Shown here: positions 23,751 through 32,197 of the stretch, one piece after another | Layout of the letters: each line of letters begins with the position of its first letter | Position numbering within the stretch: the stretch's first letter is position 1 | NCBI GenBank assembly: GCA_017399665.1 | Contig: JAFQBR010000011.1 | Coordinates: forward strand, 1-39,057 | Direction: 5' to 3' | DNA: 39,057 nucleotides | Source of the DNA: Clostridia bacterium | GTDB taxonomy: Bacteria > Bacillota_A > Clostridia > Christensenellales > Borkfalkiaceae | Translations under genes and position numbers: made by a program | Notes under the pieces: generated by a model | Databases searched by the model: none | Seen by the model: only the letters and a program-made list of their open reading frames with translations | Told to the model about the DNA's origin: nothing

Positions 23751-25163
23751 TCTTTGCGTATGTTATTTTGGCTAATTTTAACGTTTTTTTAACTCGTATA
23801 TTTTCGCTTTTTTATATGGTTTTATCTTTATTTTATTGCTATTAAAATAATAGCTTTAACGGCGTTTTAAAAACTTTTTTTTCTTAAAATTATGCTCATT
23901 TTAAGCCCTTTTTGCAATTTGATAAAAAATTGTGAGTTCTGGCATCTTTTTTACAAATAATTGTTTGCGTTGCCTTATTTTTACAAATATTTTTTTGCGC
24001 GAATTTATTTTTCTTAAATCATCTTTGCTATGCGCACATAAAATAACGTTGCGTTTAAATTAGCGCAAGAAAAGCGTGCTTGTCTACCATATACTATAAT
24101 AAATATCTATCGGTCTAAAATGAATTTTGATAACGAAGCTCATTTTTTAAAATTACTTCATTAATAAAAATCATAAAACAAGTATTCTTTGTTCGTGCCT
24201 TTTATATATAACAATTAATAGTTTTTGGATTAGCCTGTATTAGATTGCTCTGCTTTTCTATGGTGAATATATTTCTTTTAGAAAACATTATCAAGTATCT
24301 TTCAAAAGGCGTATTACACAAATACATCTAAAAAAGTTTTTTTATAAATTTAATAAAATTAACAAGTTTTGCATGTTTTTTTAATGAGAAAATGGTTGTA
24401 TAAACGTTAAAATTTTGATTTAAATCGATTTTGTGGCTAGCGCAAGGCGTTTTTGAGTTGTTTTTGGGGGCTTTTTTGCTAAACACGCTTATTTTTTAAC
24501 TATAAATAAAAAATTGATTATTAAATAAAAGTTTATAATAAGTTGAATAGCAAAATAACTAAATGGCAAAAAGCATAAAAGTTTTTTTAACTTAAAAGCG
24601 TTGTTTAAAAATTAACCTAATCACGTTACGTAAATAGCTATCGCTCTTTTAGTATATTGATTTAATAGAATAAGGAGTAAAAAATCCTAAAGCTATTTAT
24701 CAATAAAATTATTTACTTACCGTTGCTTGCTTAATTAATAAACAAATAAATAAAAAACGAGATATAGAAAAGCAAAATCTTTAATACAAAAGTGTAGTTT
24801 ACAGAATATATTAACGCCCAAAAATCCTTTATCGTTTATAAAAAATTAAAAAATAATAAAAAGTTCAAAAGACTTTCTAAATTAGCTATTTTTTGCATCA
24901 AGCTTGCGACTAATTTTTAATCGGAATAAAATTTGATAAAAAATTTACAGAAAAAGTTTGCACTTTAACAAAACGTAAGGATTGCTTTTTTAACAACCAA
25001 CTACCCATTGAAAAAGCAATGGTTACAAAGTGGGTTAGTGCAAAATAAAAAGATTAGAAAAAATACTTATTTTTATTAAAATTACATATACTGTTAAATG
25101 AGTGCAAAAGTTTATAATTATAGCAAAAACGCAATATTTTACCAAAATTTTACCATTATTAAC

Positions 25164-25192
25164 TTGTGTTTAAGTTTGAAATATGATAAAAT
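25164..25192 (+). promoter_or_regulatory. ftsH-parA-parB promoter
   Basis: TAAAAT (25187-25192) preceded by TGA gives an extended -10; the -35 region TTGTGT (25164-25169) is weak. The predicted leader is about 100 nt. Confidence 0.5.
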
Positions 25193-25249
25193 AGTAGCGA
25201 AATAAAATTTTAAACCAAAACTGCTGTTTTTTAAACCAAAAACACGCGG

Positions 25250-25284
25250 TGGCGCAAACAATTGAACAATGGCGCAAACGCCAT
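25250..25284 (+). other. ftsH leader: direct repeat and hairpin by the ribosome binding site
   Basis: TGGCGCAAAC occurs at 25250-25259 and 25270-25279. The second copy lies within a hairpin AATGGCG (25267-25273), CAAA loop, CGCCATT (25278-25284), which ends 4 nt before GGAGG. A role in controlling FtsH translation is possible. Confidence 0.5.
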
Positions 25285-25297
25285 TATCGGAGGATTT

Positions 25298-27412
25298 ATG
25301 AAAAAATCAAGCAAGAACCTGATAATTCTTCTTGTTGTTTTTGTAGTCGGTGCAATTTTGTTTTTCACACTACTTAATAATCAAGGCACGACGGTAACAT
25401 CAAAAGAATTTTTCGATCAAGCAGGTATCATTATCGTTGACGATAATTACAAGCATGTAGAAAATGATGAGGGCAAGATTTGTCACCTTATTGGCGAGCA
25501 AAAAGTTCCCATCTTATTTGACGGCAGAAAAGATAACTTTATAGTTATTGGTGGCGATAACATAAAGATTAAAAAGATTGTTGTTAGCTCTTATAACCTA
25601 GTTGGTTACGACAAAGTTAAAAACGGCATACCTATTTTTAAAGCAAGCTATTCAAGAGATAACAACTACCAAGACATACTTCTTGCTCTTCAAAGCGAAA
25701 ACGTTGGAATAGTAGTTGACTTTGAAGACCCCAATGCCGGCTCGCTTTTCTCTTCACTAATAATGCCTATTTTAACAATAGGTATTGGCGTATTCATTCT
25801 ATTCGTATTTATGCGCCAAGCACAGGGAAGCAATAAGAGCGCAATGGACTTTGGCAAGACCAAAGCAAGAGTAAACCAAAACGTACCCGTTCGTTTTTCT
25901 GACGTAGCTGGTGCAGAAGAAGAAAAACAAGAGCTTCAAGAAGTTGTTGAATTTTTAAAGAATCCAAAAAAATTCTCTTCACTTGGCGCAAAAATTCCTA
26001 AAGGCGTGCTTTTAGTAGGCCCTCCGGGAACAGGTAAAACACTTTTTGCAAAAGCTGTTGCAGGCGAAGCAAACGTACCATTCTTTTCTATAAGCGGTTC
26101 AGACTTTGTTGAAATGTTCGTAGGTGTTGGTGCTTCACGTGTACGTGATTTATTCCAAATGGCTAAAAAGGCAATGCCTTGTATCGTGTTTATTGACGAA
26201 ATCGACGCGGTTGGCCGTCAAAGAGGTGCTGGTCTTGGCGGTGGTAACGACGAAAGAGAACAAACACTTAACCAACTACTTGTTCAAATGGACGGTTTTG
26301 AATCAAACGAAGGCATAATCATTATGGCTGCAACCAACAGAGCAGACATTCTTGACCCCGCTTTAATGAGACCTGGCAGATTTGACCGCCAAATTCACAT
26401 CAATCTTCCCGACGTTCGCGGACGTGAAGCTATATTAAAGGTTCATTCAAGAAACAAACCCTTAGCTGCAAACGTATCCTTTAAAGTTCTTGCAAAGATG
26501 ACCGCAGGTTTTTCTGGTGCGGATCTTGCAAACCTATTAAATGAAGCTGCAATTTTAGCAGCACGCGCAAACAGAAAGGCAATCACTAACGAAGATTTAT
26601 ACGAAGCAATAGAAAAAATTGCAATGGGTCCCAAGAAGAGCAGCCGTCTTGTTACCGAAAGCGACAAGAGAATTACTGCATACCACGAAGCAGGCCATGC
26701 AATACTTGCAAAATTACTTCCTCATTGCGACGAAGTACACGAAGTTACAATTATTCCTCGCGGTAACGCAGCAGGTTACACCTTAACAAGACCTTCTAGC
26801 GACGATCAACACACAAGCAAAAACGAATTATTAGATAGAATTGTTATGTCACTTGGTGGCAGAGCTGCTGAAGAACTTATTATTAAAGACTTTACAGCCG
26901 GCGCATCACAAGACATCAAGCAAATTTCTAAGATTGCAAGAGTTATGGTAACCGAACTTGGTATGAGCGATAAAATTGGCCCTGTTAACTACGGAAGCGA
27001 CGACCAAATTTTTGTTGGCAGAGATTATCAAACCAGAACGGTTTACAGCGAAGCTTTAGCAAAGCTTATTGACGAAGAAGTACAAACGATAATAAACGAC
27101 GCGCACAAAAAATCTGTTGAGCTACTATCTGCAAACAAAGATAAGCTTGAGCTTATGGCAAGACTTCTTATCGAAAAAGAAACAATTTATACAGAAGAAG
27201 TTAATATGATTATGCGCGGTGAAAGCTTTGAAAGCATTTGCGAATATATGGATAAGCACGCCGAGGAACAAAAGGCAGACCCATTCCATATTGGCGAAAA
27301 GAAGGAAAATGCAGAAGATAATAAATCTGAAAACCTTACTTTAAAAAATTCTAGCGAAAATGCAGAGCAAACAAACTCTTACAACAAAAAGGAAAACGAC
27401 GATAATAACTAA
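25298..27412 (+). CDS. ftsH: membrane AAA+ zinc protease FtsH
   Basis: FtsH is a hexameric membrane protease that degrades misfolded membrane proteins and regulatory substrates. N-terminal membrane segment at about residues 8-27 ([19 protein letters not shown]), a periplasmic-type domain, a second segment at about 150-170, then the AAA domain: Walker A GPPGTGKT near 241-248, Walker [13 protein letters not shown], and the second region of homology [21 protein letters not shown]. The zinc motif HEAGH is near residue 463. The last 60 or so residues are hydrophilic and low-complexity, usual for the family. I choose the ATG at 25298 (GGAGG at 25289-25293); an in-frame TTG at 25262 would add 12 residues lying inside the leader hairpin. 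It precedes parA by 65 nt. Confidence 0.96.
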   Translation: MKKSSKNLIILLVVFVVGAILFFTLLNNQGTTVTSKEFFDQAGIIIVDDNYKHVENDEGKICHLIGEQKVPILFDGRKDNFIVIGGDNIKIKKIVVSSYNLVGYDKVKNGIPIFKASYSRDNNYQDILLALQSENVGIVVDFEDPNAGSLFSSLIMPILTIGIGVFILFVFMRQAQGSNKSAMDFGKTKARVNQNVPVRFSDVAGAEEEKQELQEVVEFLKNPKKFSSLGAKIPKGVLLVGPPGTGKTLFAKAVAGEANVPFFSISGSDFVEMFVGVGASRVRDLFQMAKKAMPCIVFIDEIDAVGRQRGAGLGGGNDEREQTLNQLLVQMDGFESNEGIIIMAATNRADILDPALMRPGRFDRQIHINLPDVRGREAILKVHSRNKPLAANVSFKVLAKMTAGFSGADLANLLNEAAILAARANRKAITNEDLYEAIEKIAMGPKKSSRLVTESDKRITAYHEAGHAILAKLLPHCDEVHEVTIIPRGNAAGYTLTRPSSDDQHTSKNELLDRIVMSLGGRAAEELIIKDFTAGASQDIKQISKIARVMVTELGMSDKIGPVNYGSDDQIFVGRDYQTRTVYSEALAKLIDEEVQTIINDAHKKSVELLSANKDKLELMARLLIEKETIYTEEVNMIMRGESFESICEYMDKHAEEQKADPFHIGEKKENAEDNKSENLTLKNSSENAEQTNSYNKKENDDNN

Positions 27413-27477
27413 TTAGCTTGTTATCTAAGTTATTAACAAAACACAAAGCCAAAACACAACAAGAAGAGGTAGGCAGT

Positions 27478-28251
27478 ATGGCAAAAATTATATCTTTTTC
27501 AAACCAAAAGGGTGGCGTTGGCAAAACGTCAACCTGTGTAAATCTTGCTTGCGGACTTGCATTAAAGGGCAAAAAGACCTTGCTAATAGACATTGACCCC
27601 CAAGGCAACGCGACAACCGGGCTTGGTTTTTCTAAAAGCGAGCTTGACTGTTCTGTGTATAACGTTTTAATAGACGATATACCCGCAAGTCAGGCAATAA
27701 AACACACTTTTGTTGAAAATCTTGACATTTTACCTGCAAGCATAGACCTTGCCGGTGCAGAAGTAGAGCTTGTTTACATCAAGGGCAGAGAAAAAAGATT
27801 AGATGAAAAGCTTAAAGAAGTGCAAAGCAGTTACGACTATATCATGATAGACTGCCCACCTTCTTTAGGTCTACTTACCATCAACTCGCTTTCCGCATCA
27901 CATTCAGTAATCATTCCCATTCAAAGTGAATATTACGCAATGGAAGGGCTTACCCAGCTTATGAACACCATCAAGCTTGTAGTAATGCACTTAAATCCCA
28001 AGCTTGTTATAGACGGCGTTGTTGTTACTATGTATGACGGAAGAGCGTTAATTTCTAAACAAATTTCTGCAGAAATTCACAAATTCTTCGGCAAGAAAAT
28101 GTTTAACACGGTTATCCCCAGAAACATTCGTGTTTCGGAAGCACCAAGCCACGGCAAGCCCGTTATGATACATGACCCAAAAGCAAACGGCGCGAAAGCC
28201 TACATGGCGTTAGCGGAAGAATTTTTACAACGTGAAAAAGGCATAAAGTAA
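27478..28251 (+). CDS. parA: ParA/Soj chromosome-partitioning ATPase
   Basis: A Walker-type ATPase that, with ParB and parS, organises and segregates chromosome origins; in Bacillus, Soj also regulates DnaA. Deviant Walker A KGGVGKTS at residues 11-18, DIDPQGNATTGLG (about 40-52), Walker B region YIMIDCPPSLGLLTINSL. The 257-residue length and lack of an N-terminal HTH indicate the short chromosomal (Soj) type rather than a long plasmid ParA. I place the start at 27478 (MAKIISFSNQKGG), with AAGAGG upstream; a TTG at 27418 is in frame but unlikely. It lies between ftsH and parB. Confidence 0.95.
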   Translation: MAKIISFSNQKGGVGKTSTCVNLACGLALKGKKTLLIDIDPQGNATTGLGFSKSELDCSVYNVLIDDIPASQAIKHTFVENLDILPASIDLAGAEVELVYIKGREKRLDEKLKEVQSSYDYIMIDCPPSLGLLTINSLSASHSVIIPIQSEYYAMEGLTQLMNTIKLVVMHLNPKLVIDGVVVTMYDGRALISKQISAEIHKFFGKKMFNTVIPRNIRVSEAPSHGKPVMIHDPKANGAKAYMALAEEFLQREKGIK

Positions 28252-28252
28252 G

Positions 28253-28268
28253 CCTATAAGTCGATTAT
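28253..28268 (-). repeat. dispersed intergenic motif between parA and parB
   Basis: CCTATAAGTCGATTAT on the plus strand, starting 2 nt after the parA stop; the minus strand extends to GCTAATAATCGACTTATAGG. Confidence 0.8.
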
Positions 28269-28341
28269 TAGCGGTTTTGAAGGTAAAAAATAACCGTTTA
28301 TGAAGGAAAATACAAAGGTTATATAGCAGGAGGAAAAGAAA

Positions 28342-29247
28342 GTGAAGGTAACAAAGGGACTTGGTAAAGGCCTTTCCGCTCTTTTTAGCGACACAAACGA
28401 AGATTACAGCCGTTTTACATACGATGAAAGTAAAATGACTGAAGAGCAAGCCAATGCCGTATACGAAATAGAACTTGATAAAATATTTGCAAACCCCAAC
28501 CAACCGCGTAAGGTTTTTGATGAGGGCGCGCTTAAAGAGCTTGCAGACTCTATCTCTGTTCACGGAGTAATTACCCCTATCGTTGTAAATAGAGCAGAAG
28601 CTGGCAAATATATGATTATTGCGGGCGAAAGAAGATTCCGCGCAAGTAAGCTTGCCGGTAAAAACACTATTCCTGCAATTATCAGGGAATATGACGAGCG
28701 CCAAATAAAAGAAATTTCTTTAATAGAAAACTTACAGCGTGAAGATCTTAACCCCATTGAAGCGGCAACTGCAATGCAACAGCTTATGAAGGACTACGCA
28801 ATGACTCAGGAAGAACTTTCTGCAAGAATTGGTAAAAGTAGATCTGCCGTTGCAAACACGCTAAGACTTTTAACGTTGACCGAGGTTGTAATTAAGCTTG
28901 TTGAAAGCAATAAACTTTCTGCCGGCCACGCAAGAGCATTGGTAACTTTACCTGCAGACGTTCAAACAGCTATTGCCAACAAAGCAGTTAAAGATAAGCT
29001 TTCCGTTCGTGACGTAGAGCAAGCGGTTAAGGATTATTATAATCCCCCCGAAAAGAAAAAGGCTGCCGCAAAACCAATGAGCGTTGAGCTTAAAGATATG
29101 ATAAACCGCATGCAACGCAATTTCGGCACAAAGGTACAAGCTATTGGTAACGACAAAAAAGGCAGAATATATATCGACTATTACACACGCGACGATTTAG
29201 ATCGCATTGTTGAAATATTAGACCTTATAGAAAAACATAAAAAGTAA
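28342..29247 (+). CDS. parB: ParB/Spo0J chromosome-partitioning protein
   Basis: ParB binds parS, spreads as a CTP-dependent clamp, and loads SMC at the origin region. Features in order: NPNQPRKVFDEGALKELADSI (about residues 54-74), the CTP-binding/arginine patch GERRFRASKLAG (about 97-108), IENLQREDLNPIEAA, the helix-turn-helix TQEELSARIGKSRSAVANTLRLL (about 156-178), and a short C-terminal dimerisation domain. 301 residues is typical. The start is GTG at 28342, with AGGAGG at 28328-28333. The 90-nt gap after parA carries the dispersed motif. Two matching parS sites lie upstream at 23699-23750, completing a parABS system. Confidence 0.95.
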   Translation: MKVTKGLGKGLSALFSDTNEDYSRFTYDESKMTEEQANAVYEIELDKIFANPNQPRKVFDEGALKELADSISVHGVITPIVVNRAEAGKYMIIAGERRFRASKLAGKNTIPAIIREYDERQIKEISLIENLQREDLNPIEAATAMQQLMKDYAMTQEELSARIGKSRSAVANTLRLLTLTEVVIKLVESNKLSAGHARALVTLPADVQTAIANKAVKDKLSVRDVEQAVKDYYNPPEKKKAAAKPMSVELKDMINRMQRNFGTKVQAIGNDKKGRIYIDYYTRDDLDRIVEILDLIEKHKK

Positions 29248-29248
29248 G

Positions 29249-29264
29249 CCTATAAGTCGATAAT
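29249..29264 (-). repeat. dispersed intergenic motif after parB
   Basis: CCTATAAGTCGATAAT on the plus strand, 1 nt after the parB stop. As at parA, the stop is followed by GCCTATAAGTCGAT, so the two gene ends share this stretch. Confidence 0.75.
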
Positions 29265-29272
29265 CAGTACAA

Positions 29273-29300
29273 AAGGGCAAGATTTTCTTGCTCTTTTTTA
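29273..29300 (+). terminator. parB terminator
   Basis: AAGGGCAAGA (29273-29282) pairs with TCTTGCTCTT (29286-29295) with one mismatch, followed by T residues. Confidence 0.8.
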
Positions 29301-29311
29301 AGTTAGGCGCT

Positions 29312-29374
29312 ATCACAACAACTGTTTGATAAATAAGTTTTATCTAGTTATAAAAATCAACCATTGTTTGTGAT
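29312..29374. repeat. 63-bp palindromic element, copy 1
   Basis: Arms ATCACAACAACTGTTTGAT (29312-29330) and ATCAACCATTGTTTGTGAT (29356-29374) are imperfect inverted repeats around an AT-rich centre containing TTTTATCT. Copy 2 at 34264-34326 has the same length and lies in the opposite orientation, sharing AATCAACCATTGTTTGTGAT. It looks like a small non-coding palindromic (ERIC/MITE-like) repeat. Confidence 0.75.
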
Positions 29375-29419
29375 GTTCCTTAATTTTTACAATCAAACTA
29401 ATTTGCAAAGGATAAAATT

Positions 29420-31471
29420 ATGGTAAAAAACACAATAAACAATATTCTCGCAGTGCTTATTGCCTTTTGTTTATCGCTTGGGCTTTGGCTACTTGGTTTT
29501 GTGCTTCACACAGAAAACTTGGTTGCTTTTGCTAAAAACGAAAGCGCGATAATAGTAATTTTAATTGCTTTATGCGCAGTTTTAGTTGCACTTGCCGTTT
29601 ACAATATAACAACAGGCAAAAAAATGAATAAAAAATTCGCCCAAATGAAGATGGACGAAAAGCAAGAGTTTTCACTTGAAGAAAAAGCGCGTGTAGAAAA
29701 AGACCAAAAACAGGCTGAGATACAGGTGGCTAAACGCATTAAGCTTTTTAACTTATATAAAATATGCGTTCTTGTACTGCTTTACTTACTTTGCTTTTTC
29801 GTAGGACTTGGCGCGTTCTCGGTTGCAACCGTGTTTGTGCTTCTTTGCATATTTTTAAGCTGGGGCATAGTTCTTTCACTATTCAGCCCTGCTCAAAACG
29901 ACGTTGCAAACAAAAAGCTTTTTATAGATAAAACGCACTTTCCCTATATTTTTTCAGTTATAGAAAAAGCGGGAAAAAGCATGAATTACACAGGTAAGAT
30001 AAGCGCAATTTTTTCTAATGGCGGTATATCCATTGGTAACTCTGGCAAGGGCGTAATAATAACTCTGCCTGCAGAAATCGTTGCGCTCCTTACTGAAGAA
30101 GAGCTGTATTCTGTTATGATTCACGAGTTTGCGCACTTTAAAAACCAAGATACTCATCTGCGCGAAAAGCTTTACAGCTTTATTGAACGCCACCAGCCAC
30201 AAGCTACTTCCAATAACCCTATTTTAGAGTTTGGCAAATTTGTATTTTTAAGCGGACACTTAGGCGAAATCATTTTAAGCATTGTTAGCTACGATACCTT
30301 TTCTTCACGCGAAAAAGAGAGTATTGCAGATAATGCCGTTAAGGAAACAGGGCTTTGCCAGGCTTATATAAACGCAACTGCAAAGTCAGTTTTGTTTGGC
30401 ATTTACAGCGAATATCCTTGGCGTGAAATCACCTTTGATACCTACGAAAGCACCTCCCCCGTTTTGGATTACACACAAAGAAATTACAACTGCTTTTTAG
30501 AAAAAGTTGCTCTATATGGCGATAAATGGCACTTTACTTTAAAAAATGAACTGCCTGCGCGCGTGGATTCACACCCAACCTTAAAGGCAAGAATGCAAGC
30601 TTTATCTGTTAACGAGTATTACACCGAATATCCACCCTTTACAGGCGAGTACGGAAAAGAACAGCAAAAATTAATTGAAGAGCAGGGCAAAATTGCAGTA
30701 GAAATAAACTACGCAAAGGACAAGCAAAACGCCCTTTACACCTTGCAAAGAAAAAACGCCTATACGGAACGCCAAAGGGTAATTGATAAATACAACGCCT
30801 TAACCGAGTGGGACAACGTAAGTGATTCTGAACTGATTGAATGCGCACAAGCATATTTATTTATTGAAGACAACAAGGCAGAAAAAATCTTGCGCGAGGT
30901 AATAGAGCGTTCAAATTCTTCTTACGCTTGCTATTTACTTGCATGCTACTATTCAAGGGAATATAACGACGAATGTATAGAGCTTTTTAAACGTTCCGCC
31001 TTAGATTCCACCGCCACAGACGAAGCTTTTGATCAGCTTGGTAAGTACGCATTAAAAACGGGTAACCAAGCTTTACTAGATGAATACCGCGCAACCGTTG
31101 CATCTAAAAACCAAAACGCGGTAGATGAACTTCAAGAAACGCTATTTTCTAAAGAGGGTTTAATTGCACCAACCGCTACCCACCAAGAGGTAGTAAGCGA
31201 AATAACCTCTCGCTTATGCGAATATTGGGGTAATAATCTTTCCGCTCTTTACGTAGCCGTTCGCGAAACACAAAACACAACCGTTTATTACGTTGCAATA
31301 GAAGTTATCAAAAAGGCAGAACAGTCCAGCGCGCAACAAGCGTATGATGAAAGCTGTTATTTTATAAACAGAATGTCTAAGGCAGGCAAAAAGTTCTATT
31401 TATACTTTGTCGGCAAAGAATTCAACGCAATAAAGCGCCTGCCAAACACCTGTCAGTTTAAGCGCAAATAA
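29420..31471 (+). CDS. M48-family membrane metalloprotease with C-terminal helical repeats
   Basis: A 683-residue protein. Four hydrophobic segments in the first 155 residues (near 8-30, 38-60, 112-130, 132-152). Zinc motif HEFAH at 235-239 in YSVMIHEFAHFKNQDTH, third ligand E300 in SREKESIADNAV, and SHPTLKARMQAL further on, all as in M48 (HtpX/Ste24-like) proteases. The region from about 470 has paired-helix, TPR/Sel1-like sequence (AEKILREVIERSNSSYACYLLACYYSREYNDECIELF), which HtpX lacks. M48 enzymes usually handle damaged membrane proteins or process prenylated or secreted peptides; the substrate here is unknown. AAAGGAT precedes the ATG. It follows parB but behind a terminator, so it is probably a separate unit. 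It ends at a motif-containing terminator. Confidence 0.85.
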   Translation: MVKNTINNILAVLIAFCLSLGLWLLGFVLHTENLVAFAKNESAIIVILIALCAVLVALAVYNITTGKKMNKKFAQMKMDEKQEFSLEEKARVEKDQKQAEIQVAKRIKLFNLYKICVLVLLYLLCFFVGLGAFSVATVFVLLCIFLSWGIVLSLFSPAQNDVANKKLFIDKTHFPYIFSVIEKAGKSMNYTGKISAIFSNGGISIGNSGKGVIITLPAEIVALLTEEELYSVMIHEFAHFKNQDTHLREKLYSFIERHQPQATSNNPILEFGKFVFLSGHLGEIILSIVSYDTFSSREKESIADNAVKETGLCQAYINATAKSVLFGIYSEYPWREITFDTYESTSPVLDYTQRNYNCFLEKVALYGDKWHFTLKNELPARVDSHPTLKARMQALSVNEYYTEYPPFTGEYGKEQQKLIEEQGKIAVEINYAKDKQNALYTLQRKNAYTERQRVIDKYNALTEWDNVSDSELIECAQAYLFIEDNKAEKILREVIERSNSSYACYLLACYYSREYNDECIELFKRSALDSTATDEAFDQLGKYALKTGNQALLDEYRATVASKNQNAVDELQETLFSKEGLIAPTATHQEVVSEITSRLCEYWGNNLSALYVAVRETQNTTVYYVAIEVIKKAEQSSAQQAYDESCYFINRMSKAGKKFYLYFVGKEFNAIKRLPNTCQFKRK

Positions 31472-31497
31472 AAAATCACGCCTATAAGCGTATAAAA

Positions 31498-31537
31498 CAA
31501 AAAGTAGCGGTAATCGACCTATACCGCTACTTTTTTA
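31498..31537 (+). terminator. motif-loop terminator after the M48 gene
   Basis: Arms AAAGTAGCGGTA (31501-31512) and TACCGCTACTTT (31522-31533), loop ATCGACCTA, then a T run. A and T runs on both sides make it bidirectional. Nearly identical to those at 32144 and 34100. Confidence 0.92.
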
Positions 31538-31726
31538 ATAAATATTCGTATATTTCTTTCTCTTTCTTATGCAATATTTTAAAGCATTATACGCACCGCC
31601 AAATTTTACACCAAGTAAAAAATTTATTTCCTCGCCACCGCTAATATTCTCAATTAGTTTTATCAATTTTTCTTCACTATCTTCTTTATTCGAAAAAAAA
31701 GAATGACCAAAAAAAGTTATATTCAT
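31535..31726 (-). pseudogene. truncated SLOG-like protein gene
   Basis: The frame encodes 63 residues starting MNITFFGHSFFSNKEDSEEK and continuing EEINFLLGVKFGGAYNALKYC. The ITFFGH start and the following [FY]-L-G-x-x-x-G-G pattern recall a SLOG/Rossmann-like family (DUF1273-related) common in Clostridia, whose members I recall as about 150-180 residues. Here the frame stops inside the T run of the motif-loop terminator at 31498-31537, so about two thirds appears lost, possibly when that terminator arrived. The promoter is intact (TTGAAA-17 bp-TATAAT, 31759-31787) and overlaps operator O1. It could still be an expressed mini-protein. The family assignment is from memory and tentative. Confidence 0.5.
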
Positions 31727-31738
31727 TTTTCACACCCA

Positions 31739-31861
31739 TAGGTAAGTATTCTTCCTTAATTATAACACGAATGAAAGATTTTTTCAATCAATAGGGAAGT
31801 TTTCTTTCCTATATTTTATCTTTTAAAAGATTATAATAAAGTAAGGAAGTATTCTTTCGTA
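31739..31861. promoter_or_regulatory. divergent promoters with three 20-bp operators
   Basis: O1 TAGGTAAGTATTCTTCCTTA (31739-31758), O2 TAGGGAAGTTTTCTTTCCTA (31792-31811), O3 TAAGGAAGTATTCTTTCGTA (31842-31861). All share an 8-4-8 palindromic plan, with centres 53 and 50 bp apart, about five helical turns. O1 abuts the minus-strand -10 (31759-31764). O3 lies 4 bp downstream of a plus-strand TATAAT (31832-31837). O2 sits in the middle, near the plus-strand -35 region. This fits a small repressor, probably the HTH protein at 31884, shutting both directions. Confidence 0.75.
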
Positions 31862-31883
31862 ATAATCTTTTGAGGTATTAGTA

Positions 31884-32126
31884 GTGACTGTTAACGAAGC
31901 AGTAATAAAAAGAATAAAATATTTGTTAAAGGAAAAGAATATTACACAATACCGTTTAGAAAAAAATTCAGGTATTCAACACGGGCATATGCAATGGATT
32001 CTTAGCGGTAAAAGCAAAACTGTAACTTTATCAACAGTAATGATGATAGCTAATGGTTTTGGCATGACGGTTACAGAATTTTTATCTGACGATATCTTTC
32101 TTTACGAAAATTTAAACGTAGAATAA
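31884..32126 (+). CDS. XRE/Cro-type HTH regulator
   Basis: An 80-residue protein that is almost entirely one helix-turn-helix domain: IKYLLKEKNITQYRLEKNSGIQHGHMQWILSGKSKTVTLSTVMMIANGFGMTVTEFL. The recognition helix is around IQHGHMQWIL. It begins with GTG at 31884; GAGGT at 31872-31876 is well placed. Three palindromic operators upstream suggest it represses itself and the divergent SLOG-like gene. It lacks any sensor or effector domain, so derepression must come from turnover, a partner protein or dilution. A motif-loop terminator follows. The family is clear; the regulon is inferred from adjacency. Confidence 0.85.
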   Translation: MTVNEAVIKRIKYLLKEKNITQYRLEKNSGIQHGHMQWILSGKSKTVTLSTVMMIANGFGMTVTEFLSDDIFLYENLNVE

Positions 32127-32143
32127 TTATATTAACAAAACAA

Positions 32144-32178
32144 AAAGTAGCGGTAATCGACCTATCCCGCTACTTTTT
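32144..32178 (+). terminator. motif-loop terminator after the HTH gene
   Basis: Arms AAAGTAGCGG (32144-32153) and CCGCTACTTT (32167-32176) around TAATCGACCTATC, then a T run. One base differs from its sister copies (CCTATC for CCTATA), which shortens the stem. It can also end the convergent HTH gene at 32198. Confidence 0.9.
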
Positions 32179-32197
32179 TTGTTCTTTATTATATTTA

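Larger units (their letters stand above)
23415..25163. other. 1.75-kb gene-free AT-rich region
   Basis: No frame here has both protein-like composition and a ribosome binding site; two minus-strand frames (23365-23553, 23569-23751) are Lys/Phe-rich low complexity, and the second contains the parS sites. The left 350 bp holds the parS pair and three half-sites. The rest is extremely AT-rich, with one nested inverted repeat near 25000-25043 (CCATTG/CAATGG and ACCCA/TGGGT compete). I see no DnaA-box cluster, tRNA or other recognisable RNA gene. Confidence 0.6.

Noticed and set aside
23365..23751. Two minus-strand frames of about 60 residues
   Set aside because: Lys/Phe-rich low complexity, no ribosome binding site; one overlaps the 3' end of the CvpA-family gene and its terminator, the other the parS sites.
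23415..25163. Chromosomal replication origin (oriC)
   Set aside because: AT-richness and nearby parS fit, but I found no cluster of TTATCCACA-type DnaA boxes and no dnaA, dnaN or rpmH; parS sites also occur tens of kilobases from oriC.
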